Source of the DNA: Lottia gigantea
Lineage: Eukaryota; Mollusca; Gastropoda; Lottiidae
Reading direction: 5' to 3'
Length of the DNA stretch: 64,000 nt
Assembly: GCF_000327385.1 (NCBI RefSeq)
Contig: NW_008707205.1
Span: 258,495-322,494, forward strand
How positions within the stretch are numbered: position 1 is the stretch's first letter; the number at the start of each line of letters is the position of its first letter. The notes under the pieces are model-generated. The model saw nothing but the letters and a program-made list of their open reading frames with translations. It did no database searches and had not been told where the DNA came from. A program made the position numbers and the translations under genes. This document shows, piece by piece, positions 13,301-25,300 of this stretch.

Positions 13301-16300
13301 GAGGTGTGACATTGAGCTATTGTGTCATACCTTAGAAGGGGTGACTTAGGGCTTAACTGTTACATTGATAGTCACAACTTTTATTTCTATATACTCATAA
13401 ATCCTATGACCATATGATTTCATAAATTAAAATACTTTAATTGCTCATATCTAGAGTATCCTTAAAGTATATATATAGAAAAACATACACAAGATTTTAA
13501 TGTAAAAACAATTTTTGGCAAAAGTAAGAAAACAAATTTGACTAAAATGGCTATGAGTAACATACTATTTGTAAGGCATTAAAAAAATATTTAAGAATTA
13601 GAATCAAAGTCCAGAATTGTATTCATTAACTTCCATTTATGAAATTGTTGGTAAGTTTCAAGTAAGTACAATGTAAGTGCTCTCATTAGTAATATAATCT
13701 GTTAGGCAGAAAATAAATGAGCTTACCATTTGGAGATTCTTTAAGTTGAGTTTTTTCCTATAGATGCACACACCTGACTCTCACCTTTTGATCCTTGCTA
13801 ACCTAAAGTGCTCCATTTTCATAAATTACTACAAAAAGTCCACCTGTTACCAAGTCAACAAGATTTATTATCTTCTTAACGGTTTTTTTCTTGAAGAAAG
13901 AATAAGTTGAACACCTTACTTCATACTAAATATTGATTAAAGTTATTCTAATCACAACTTAATTGACCATAAAATATAAATATATACCTAGAGTTATTTT
14001 CAATTGTTTGTTCAGATTTTATATTGTGACCAGTTGTGAGTTAATTTACCAGTAGAGCAGAAGGCTATGTTGTTTCCTTGTGACACCATTTCAGTTCTGT
14101 GGAGATTTGACTGAATGTGTATTTTCTGTAAACTGCTTGAGTTTGGGTTTGTTGTGGTTGTAATTTGTGTATAGAACTAGGTTTCTGGTCATACCATTAA
14201 ATTTCTGTGGAAATTTGACAGAATATGTTTCAATTTCATGTTCTTTGTGTTGGGACTGTTTTTGGTACTAAGTAGCACTCTTTACAATTTGGACGATGTT
14301 TGGATGAGTATGCTTTTGGGTGTGATTTTTGGTGCAACTGTAAAATGTGTTTATGTTAAGAAAATTGTATGGATTACTGTGTTTCTTGTGAAACCACTTC
14401 AATGCCTTGAAATATTTGGATAAATTCTGAATTATAAGATTTTGATGTGATTAATTCTGTTTTTATTATGGACTATTACGTACTTTGACTTTGACGAAAT
14501 TTGTTTATTTCAGAAGGGTGTTGCAATGTTTAAGAATATTAAGATATCTTCAGTAGAAGATGAATTTTGTTTTGAGTTTTGAGTCATTATCACGATTTCC
14601 TTATTTTAATTAAATTCCTGTATCAGTTTTCTTTCTAAGAATGGGTGTCAATTTTATGGCAAGACGTTCTGACAAAATCTTGGTGAATATCCTGGTAATT
14701 TATTACCGGTTCCATTATCATAACAGGATGCTTTAAATAACACATGGTAACAACTGAGAATTTTGAAATTTTTATCATTCTTGACTTATATTTCATTTCC
14801 ATTTTGAATTTTATAAATTAATTATTCTCAAAAGAATCAAAATCAGGCAAATCTGTCAAAAATGTGCCACAAATCACAAATGCTATCTTCAGAATTGCAG
14901 CCAGACATAACTGACAAACCAGAACCAAATTCTAATCTACTTTCAGTTTATGAAATGTAAGCTTGCATACAGTTATATTATGGTGTCAACTTAACATAGA
15001 TTGACAATTTAACATGATTTTCTCTTTTATCTCAGTGGCCAGAATTAGACATTACGTTTGCCTGTGTTATAGATATCCCTAACTCTCTAATCAGTAAATA
15101 AGGAGATAAAATTACACGGGTAATGTCACTCAGAGTCTATAAAACTACTTTTAAAATTTGATGTGAGTTTTGGATTCAATTCTTCTTCCCTGTATGGCTC
15201 AGAATTTGAAACATCGGATTTAAGAACAATTGTATGGATTACATGTATTCACTGTGAATTTGGGAGTTTTGATGAAAAATAATCATTTGAATACAAATTG
15301 AAACCTTCTTTCCATGTATCTAAATTACTTCTGCCATTCAAGGGATAACGCTATACCCTAACAAATTGGGATGATTATTGTTGAATTCATGTTATTTTGA
15401 AAATCAGTGATCAAGTTTAGGCAGGATAGTTGTGGATTAAGACTTCCATACACATACACCTCAAGGATTATAAAGTTTAAAATCAAAAGGATTTACATCT
15501 AGGTCCCACCCAGTGGTATGATTTGAGGACAATAAGTCTTTATAACAGACCTATATCCATCATAATGTCATACCCTAAGTGATCTATGGTTAAACTTCTA
15601 AAATCATGTAATATTGTGTGAGATCTGTCAGACTGGACATTGGTCATTATTCAATGGTCATCTTATCTGAAAATTTGTTTTAACTTGATGCCCTTACCAA
15701 AGGAAAATGGGTCAAAAGAACTCGACTTTAAGAGTAAAATTAAAGGAATCTAAGTACAGGTAAGAAAATTTCAGATTTTTTTCAGTTTGAGTAAGGCTGC
15801 ACATTTTTCAGTAATTTTAAATGTATTAAGAATTGGTTATTGAATGAAGTACGTGGTGTGGTCAAATATTTGGATATAGTTGTTATGGCTTGACCAGCAG
15901 TAGAAAAGTTAATTTAATGTTTCTGTACGATTTTCAGAATGGAAACTGTATGGTGATCTTATGATAATATCTTATGTCTTGGAATTTTTCGTTCCACTGG
16001 TTACAGCATTTAATTGGAACAAACTTGGAGTTAGAATTTAACTTCTGACTAGTGATGTGGGTTCATTGAAAACGTCCTCTAATTTTGAGTATCTTTTGCA
16101 TCAGAATCTAAAAAATTATTCTATTTTCTGGTAGATAACTTCTACTTCATTAAGTAGGTGATATCTCTTTGCTTAAGGCAGTTTGATTAATTATCCTGCT
16201 AAAAATCTGTGTTTTTATGATTAATACTTTAGTTCATGCAATGTTCTCATATATTTATCTCTTAACCTGAACAGATCTATATTTAACTTGTTTCATAAGC

Positions 16301-19300
16301 TGACTTCGCATTCATACTTGATGATAAGAGAATTTTGATGGGTTTTATTTGAATATTCTGATATGGTATAATTAATTCAGTTTCACATCCTACTTTTTGT
16401 AACCTGTTTTTGATAATAATTGAAGATGGGCAAACATTGTGAAGTGTGCAATAAGGGAAATTTTGCCAGGCCGGCAGCATTAGCTTACTCCAAAGAAACC
16501 TCAACAGACAAAGCCTGTAGCACATAAGGCCTGGGTTAAATGTCCCATCTAAAGGACTAAATGCTTTTTATCAGGAAAAAACCTGCTCTAGACTTGAAAA
16601 TATGACACACTTTTACTTTATCAAAAATATATAATCTGTCAACAAAATGAACTTTACATTATGTAAACAGGCAAGTATACTGAAAACGATTCAAATTCTG
16701 GGTTCAAATGGGTTGATCTCAACTCTACAGACTAGTGTAATGCCAATGGAAATGTTAACCCTTTCAACTCGGTCCATCTCTAGGAAGATGCCTTCAAACA
16801 TTTGGTATTAGACTATAAATTGGTGTAAAAGCATAAGTCATAACTGACCTTTGGATCATCATTTGACAAAACATGTGGGATTTCAAACAACCTATATTGG
16901 GCTTAACGAGCACTTTAATTTGAAACTGATTCTTCCTTGCTATTATTCTCATATGACAATATAGGATTCACCCATATATACAAATAGAGCATTTTATTGT
17001 TGATAGGACTTATTGTTCAATCCTTTAAAAATTTTCTTTAATTTTCACACGTGTATTTCACTTAATTCTGATGTTTCATTTCTGCTTTGATCAAATATTT
17101 GATGGTGTCATGATTTGTATACAAAAAGTGTTTTATTTTGATTTTTTTCCCCTTGAATTGTTTGATCTGCAATGTTTTGATAGTTAAATTGTTCAGGCTT
17201 GCTATTATTGCAAAATGTCTATGGTGTTTTGCACCAGGGTGACAAGTGCAGCTGCATGCACTGATAATAGGGAAAAATCTTCCCTGTTCTAGGTGCATCC
17301 AAATTATACTAGAAAGAAAAACACAAATATTGGTTGAGCGAACCAAATCTTTCCTAGATTCATTAGACACTGATAACTTTTCAAATAACAGTGTAATTAT
17401 AATTAGACCAAACTTTCGTTGTTTTTTTATTAGCTTTTATTTTTAATAAAGCCACTTAAATTGGATCTATTGGACAGCCCTCTGAAATGTTGATCAAAAT
17501 ATCCTTTTGACCTCACTCAATGATGTCTGCTTTAACCAATCAAATTTCTGTCCTCTTCAGCGCTGGTATTTTGTGTCTATCAGGTTAAGTCAAAAGGTTA
17601 ATTTAACGAAAGTTCAAGAGGGCTGTCATTAGACCCTAACTGAAGTGACTATATTAAAAATAAAAGCTTATAAAAAAAAAACAGACTGAAAATGTGGTCT
17701 AATTTTAATTAGACTGATGAAAATGAGAAATAAGCTGTGGGTGAATCAATTGGAATCTGTTAACCTTACTTGGAGGGCATGCCTCTTTTGAAATGTCACA
17801 TGCTTTCAAGGAAATCTTTTTATCACAAGCAGAAATCAAGGTTTTATGTCATCAAAACAGTCGAATGAATTCATAGTTTAAAACATGATAGTTTGAAGGA
17901 AATTTCCCTTTAAAATGTTATAAATATAAGTGTCAAGGTATATATGTAATGTGTTGGCATTTATGTGTTCAAGAATAGATATGGCTATCCATATCATTGT
18001 ACTACTGCCCCACTTTTGAAACTGTTACAGAAATGTCTGTGCTCATAACTTGAAAAAGACCTAGATGAGTGCCCAGATATGCACTATTTGTGCTTTCATT
18101 AATCTGTAAGTGCCATTCTTTATTAAGTGCTTTTTGTATTCACATTTTGTACAAATAGAATCAAATTGTGTTCCAGTGGTCTTATGTGAAACTAGTACCG
18201 ATATGTTCTGTTGCATTCGTTTCAATCAAAGTTGCATTAACCAGGATGTCTTGGCAAAGGATTTGTCCAGCATTGCCTGGTAATCTCAGAATGTATTATT
18301 GTGTTGCATTGAACAAGATTATGATGCATTTGCCTAGGTGAATCGGTCATAACATGATTTTGTGTTGCCTGAATCTCTCATGACATAACTTGGAATAGAT
18401 GTTGATTGTTCTTGACATTCTTAAAATGTCTAAGTGTTTAGACAAGGATTTTGTGTTTTCATATTGAAATATATGTACATGAATAATAACCCTAATCATT
18501 AGAACATAGATATTGATTGACATTTGACATGATAGATTGATGATTCAAATATTTTTTTTCACAACACATTTACTTTATCTTCCTTATTTATTCATCTGTA
18601 AAATTTAAGTTAACTATATGCAGTTCAAATGTTATTGAATTCATAGGTTATTGCTGATACATTAATTTGAAACAATCTCAGGCATAAATTTGATTATGGT
18701 TTGCAATAAAACACAATATGCGTTCTGCACGACGCAATATTTATGTCAAATTAGATATAAAGCCCTAAGGTTTTTAATTTCATAGTATATATGCTTATCT
18801 ATTTAGAAATTATGTTATATTATGCTCTATGCGTTAAGATAAAGAGTATTAATGATTTGCATTGGAAATATTTATGTACGGTTTACACTGAGTGAAAATA
18901 CTCATGAAAATATTTTTTTTAATATTGCCTACATTAGAAATATTCATGATTTAGTGTAAAAAATACTCATGGTTGTGTGGAAATATTTATGGTTTAGTGT
19001 AAATGATGATATAGTGTAAAAATATTTATGATTTAGTGTTAAAATAATGTCAAAAATATTTATGATTTAGTGTAAAAATATTTATGATTTCTGTTTGTCT
19101 ATTTTCAGTGAATATTCACCCAAGACAGTAGTTTTACAACGAAGACCAGAAGGCTATGGATTTGTTTTACGTGGAGCGAGATGTAAGTTGAAAATAAAAC
19201 ATTAAATATCTAAAACCTTTAATCAGGTTTAATCAAACACATTAGACAATGTCAAACTCATGCCAGAATAGTGTAACCTTTGACCTGTGTCAGTTCTGAC

Positions 19301-22300
19301 TGAAACAGATTGAAGAGAGAGTTTTAACAATCATGTTTTATTCAGAGAACAGACTGATGTTTAAAAGATGAGCTGAATCACTAATTATTCTAGATGTGTC
19401 AATTGTTTTGTACTAGTTATATTATCCTTGAACCCCATTGTTTACATCTTTTGCTTCAAGTCAGAGTTTGAAAAATTATCTTGGAAAGATGTATAAGTAA
19501 GTGAAACTGCATGCTAATAATAAAGAGAATTGCAATGTGTTAACCAGCATGTATATAAAAAAATTAAAGTTCTGCCACCCAACCCTATGGCCAATATGCT
19601 CTTAGCGAATGATTAATCATCATTAACTACTTAATAAGAGAAAAAAAATGATTAAATTAAAAAAAAACATTCAATGTAGCTGTTGAGTCAGTATTAAAGT
19701 ATAAAAATCATAAGCCTATCTATTCCTTATTTCAATTCTTCTTCTTTAAATAGATTGTAAAGAGGTTTTCTAAATTTTTATGTGTATCAGGGATATTGAT
19801 GGGATCATTTGGCACCATTCCAATTTTCAATCATACGTCTGTGGGTACTGCAATTCCACTTAAACTAAGTGTTTGATGACGTCACTAATCACATGGTCCT
19901 TATGTGAAAAAGAATTGCAATTAGTGATGTAATTTAATGGTAGAAATTGATGCTATCAGTGTCCCTGATACACATGAAAAATTTAGAAAACCTCTATGAT
20001 TAATTCATTTAATTCCAAACTGACTCTCAAGGGAAGATGAATAACCTAATTTACCTTCTAAACTAGAGATCATTTCGATTGATATAAATATTGTTTATAT
20101 AATTATGTGATTTATAATAGGCTTATTATAAACGAGATAAAAAAAATACAACATAATAACAATATTGATAATCTTGTCATTGTTTATTGACTTTTGGAGT
20201 GAAGTGAATTTGGTTTAAAGAGAAATTAATTATTATTAAGTAATTGTTAAGTTAAAGGGCAAAGGTATCAATAAAATCAACACAAAAATAAAATTTTGAA
20301 ATATTTCTCAAAGCCTGGCTGGTTTTGATGTATGTTGGATTGGATTTTGAATTCAAAGTTATCAAAGTTTATATCCACCATCAATGAAACTAAAACTTTG
20401 GAATGTGTCGAATTTGTGGGGACCATGTTATTTCAAAGTGGTCAACATAGCTTGTGTGAAATACAAGTCAGATAAAATAATAGAACAGTTTGTTGACTTC
20501 CATTTGTCACCTTGTTTTGTAGTGTTTGTCCAACTGTTAACTTGTTTCATCAATTGTTTTTACTGAGAAATAACTCTTAGCTATTTTGTCCCGCAGAGAG
20601 CCAAAAAATTTCAGAAAGTGTTCTCTTATAAATCGAAAATAAACCAATATGATGGAAGACTTTGGTCGTGCTGTTACATGTACTTCTAAATTCTTACAAA
20701 TTCTGTTTTCATCTGCTCTAGACAGTTGGAAAAGTAGGCTAATGCCACAGTTCAGGCAAAATTTCCCTCCTAGTACACTGCATGGTGTTGCCCATCATCA
20801 TTACCCATAATAGATGCAAAAAACTCATTCATTTCACCTGTTTGAATTTCAATTTTAGAAATACAAGAATCTGCAGTTTTAAGATTTCCTTCAATTTTAA
20901 CCATCAAAACTTCAAGTGATTCTGTTTTATTTTCCAGCTCAATCTCACAGTGCAAGTTTGGAGTTCCAACCTACAGCAGAGTTTCCAGCATTACAATATT
21001 TGGATAGCGTTGATCCTGGTAGTCAATCAGATAGAGCCGGATTAAAAACTGGAGATTTTATATTAGAGGTAAGTTTCTGTCAAATTATGTCTTGGCATAT
21101 ATTGGTTTGGGTTCAATTTCGTTCATTGAGTGGCTACGCATACATCTGGAGTATAAATTGAGGCAGGCACATTGGGGTTGGAATTCAAAATAGGGGCAAT
21201 TCATTGCATTTTGGTGTTCTCTCTCATCAAAAAATGTGAAGAATTAATTTTGTCATTCAAAAATGACACATTTTGGAACCAAAACTATAAAAAATCATAT
21301 TTTGAAATTTCTGAAAAATAAAGTGTAACCTCTCTATCTGATCTAAAGGCTCGTGTGTATTCAACAAGGTTGAAAATCAAAATGAAGAAAAACAAATGGA
21401 TATAAGAGGATTTTCTACATTGTATTATTCACAATTGTTTATTTGTCTAGGATAACAGTCTGAAATAAGCATATTCATGACCAGTATATATTTGAGTGTC
21501 CTTGACTTATGAAATAATTTTGATAACCTCTAATATATAACTTACAGTAAATAAACCTCCATTAGAAAAAGATTATATCATTGTATTTTTCCAACTTATT
21601 GTCATTATACAGTTTTAAAAATTGAGATTTCCTTGACACAGGGTGTTTATTTTAAAATGATTAATGTGACATCTTTCCAAATAAATGTTTTTCGTGTAAA
21701 CATTGCATGTCATGTTCTTAAGGAGAAAACATGGATTAAGAAGTGTTCTCAGGGCGTCCCCCTCAAAATTTCTTTCATAGCTTGATATATCATGTCGTAA
21801 TAAAGCATAATATCTGATTACATTATGGTTTCATAAGAACTTATTTTGAGAGAAGCAAAATCAAAGAGAATCTTTACTGGTTGATATTTACTTTACTTTA
21901 TTCATTAAGAATACTAAAACTGTTTTTGGCACAATTCAGACGAAATTGTGATACAATCAGAACTATACAAATACTATATTGAAAATTACACAAAATAAGA
22001 CTATTGAAAATTGCGCAATATAAGACCATTAAAAAAATTACACAATAAAGGACCATTAAATATAAGACCATTAACAAATTACACAATATAGGACCATTAA
22101 ATATAAGAAAATTAAAAGATTACACAATATCAGACCATTGAATATTAAACCATTGAAAAATTACACAATATAGGACCATTAAATATAAGACCATTGAAAA
22201 TTACACAATATAGGACCATTAAATATAAGACCATTGAAAATTACACAATATAAGACCATTAAAAAATGACATAATATAAGACCATTCAAAAATGACATAA

Positions 22301-25300
22301 TAGAAGACCATTGAAGAATGACATAATATAAGACCATTCAAAAATGACATAATAGAAGACCATTGAAGAATGACATAATATAAGACCATTAAAAAATGAC
22401 ATAATATAAGACCATTCAAAAATGACATAATAGAAGACCATTGAAGAATGACATAATATAAGACCATTCAAAAATGACATAATAGAAGACCATTGAAGAA
22501 TGACATAATATAAGACCATTCAAAAATGACATAATAGAAGACCATTGAAGAATGACATAATATAAGACCATGGAAGAATGACATAATATAAGACCATTGA
22601 AGAATGACATAATAGAAGACCATTCAAAAATGACACAATATAAGACCATTCAAAAATGGTTAGGAATATTAAAAATTCCAATAAAAAAACAATTTTGCGG
22701 TTAAATGTAGAAAGCAGGAAATAGACGATGACAGTTGATTGATTTAGAATAATACTACTAGATGTTAGTGTGGTGTGGTGGAAATAAGTCTATACTTGAA
22801 ACAAGTATTATCCATTATTTATCCATGAACAATATGCTTATTATTTTAATTCATGTACAGTATTGTAGACAATCTTGTTTACAATATAGTATCTTTTTAT
22901 ATGACCTTCACGAAGAGTAAACTAGAAATATCTATTTAACTTGGTTAATACATTGTATCTTATCATGAAAGCAGCTTAAAGAAGAATTAATACTAGAAAT
23001 TTCTATCCACTTGTTTTGCCGGTTTAGTTTTCTGCTGAAAAATGATGATATGTATGATCTCTTTATTTTCAAAGTCTTTGAAGAAAATTAGTTCATATAC
23101 ACTTTTATGTACGATAACAGAATATTTTCACTGTTAAAATAGTGCACAATACATCAATTGTAGAGTAATATAAAAATATTAAGACAGAACCTGAAACATG
23201 CTCAGAGTTTCACATGCTCAAGACACCTGACCTATTTCAGCCTGGGTCCCTACACTTTTATATATTGATTAAAAGTAAATCTTGTATATGTGGCTTTATT
23301 TTTTTATTTTCAATTGTAGATAAATGGAGAGAATGTAGTTAAAGCTACTCATGAAAGAGTTGTACAGTTAATAAGAACATCTAAAGAATCGTTGATTATG
23401 AAAGTGGTAACAGCACGACCAGTGGAGAAATCTTCTGATTGGTTTACGCATCAAGATGGATCAATGACTTTGCCCAATCGTAAAAAACAAGGTATGTCAG
23501 GTCCTTGTTCTTAATTTTGAAAACAAAGAATATCTAATGTTATGAATGCCTTTTTTTCGTTGGATGTTTTCTGCATTGATTTTTGATTGTCCACTTTAAG
23601 ATTGTATGATCAAAGCTTTCAAATGTGTGTTAAATGGCTATAAATGGTGATCATGCTGTGGTGTAAGACAGTAATTTGGACACATAACCATGAAAACTCA
23701 ATATTCTGTCAATAATTGTATCAAGGGAGGTAACTATATGTTAAATGTTATTTCAGCTCCACAACCACCCAGACGTAATCCAGATACATCATTATCCTAT
23801 AGTAAAGCTACTAGTAAGTCTATGGCAGAGGGATTAGCTGAAATAGGTAAATATTGTCTTATATACTTCGAAGGTCAAAGTTAAAGAAGAAAATTCCTAG
23901 TCATTTTAATGTTTGAGAATTTTCAATAAGGAACAATGGTGGCTAAGTGAAAAAATTACAAAGTAAATTACCACTTGATTGTTAATTTGCCAAAAGATAA
24001 GGGGCTCATCTGTTAAAAATTAGATGCAATGAAAGAAAGTATCTGAACAATTCCCGGCAATATTTTCTAAGGGTGTTTTTTCTTACCAATTTTCATATCA
24101 TATGTTTGTCTCAACCAATTGTTTTTGCACTAGCATAGCATAATATATATATACTGCAATGAATAAATATATAATACACAAGTTTTTACTAAGAGTATAC
24201 GAAATTAGACTGATTATTTATATCTTAGACAATGGATTAAATTAAATTTCTTTATTTTTCAGAAAAACTGGATCAGACACTAGCAGAATTTGATTTAAGT
24301 GGTAACAGACGGAATTCATTAACAGTCAATGAAATTTCAAGTGAACAGAAGACAGCCTCTGTTCGAGGATCCCATGCCATGAAGAGATTGTCTTGTGTAG
24401 ATATAAACCATATAGTAGTAGGAGATCATGTAGAACCAGCTGACCCTACTTACGATACACCACATAAATCAAAAGATTACATGAGTCCAGCTGAATTACG
24501 TATCAGAAAATACCATAAAAAACAAAATGGCATTATGGAAAGATCAAAAAGTACACCAGACTTAGCTGTGCCTGATGAAGTTGTTTATGCCTCTACAAAT
24601 CTTCCAGGGAGTGGAACAACTTTATATGATCGCTCAGCTGTCACTAGAACCCAGAAGATCTACCAAAAACCAGGGTCTCCAGGTCATTATCGACAAGGTC
24701 ATATGGCTGATGTTAAACGACCTATGTCCCAAATGAACCCTGATAGACTTAAAACATCTGTGTATGCTGGTCCTGTGGTAATCAGATCTAATTCTGAAGA
24801 AAGTGATCCACCCAGTATTCCTGGACGTGTTCCAGTGCCTGCTCCTAAAAAGCCTGCCCCAACTCCTCCAGGCAAGTCTGAAGTTGTTAGCATCAGTACA
24901 TCCAGGAATGATAATGTTTATGCCAATGTGTCAGCAGAAATTCAAGCTCGCAAGAAAGAAAAGGAGGAGTCTCCATATGAGTCTAGTTTCAGGCCTGGTA
25001 CACTTGCCAGATTGACAAATCAGCCAAAAGTAACAACAGCTTCTCTGGAACAGGCCAAGTTAAAATCTCACAGTAGAAGTAGTAGTTATGGTGTCATGTC
25101 CTTGCCTCAAGATGAAGAAACCAGTGATAAAAATGTGTCATTTGCAGATGATAAAACCATGACAAATGCAGCTTCCTTCATTCAAAAACACCCTAATGCA
25201 CAACTGTTGGTGACAGCAGACGTCCACCAGAAGAAAGATAAGAAAGTTTATTATGAACCAGAACCTGATTATGATGATAGTGATGAAGACAAGCGCAGTT

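Larger units (their letters stand above)
4310..19108 (+). other. SHANK intron 1 (about 14.8 kb)
   Basis: This is the largest intron of the gene, with donor gtaagt and acceptor attttcag. It holds no supported exon. Contents that I could identify are a TCAAAATGGCCCC-like simple repeat (5224-5370), short 14-bp tandem copies (7592-7640), MITE-A copies at 8281, 9509, 10208 and 10664, SINE-like pieces near 11.8, 12.1, 12.7 and 16.4 kb, a MITE-like inverted repeat at 17.4-17.7 kb and a tandem array ending beside the acceptor. An unannotated short exon, such as one for SH3, cannot be excluded. Confidence 0.75.
19183..20937 (+). other. SHANK intron 2
   Basis: A GT-AG intron of about 1.75 kb with no supported exon. 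It contains a full MITE-B copy (19753-19998) and a SINE-like piece (about 20690-20840). Confidence 0.8.

Noticed and set aside
14238-14423. Hydrophobic 61-aa open frame
   Set aside because: It is a T-rich chance frame in SHANK intron 1 with no splice sites or similarity.
22219-22649. Overlapping minus-strand frames rich in MVLYYVILQWSS-like repeats
   Set aside because: They are translations of the 26-bp tandem repeat, which cycles through all three frames.
21978-22661. CRISPR-like array
   Set aside because: The repeats are contiguous without unique spacers, and the setting is an animal intron.
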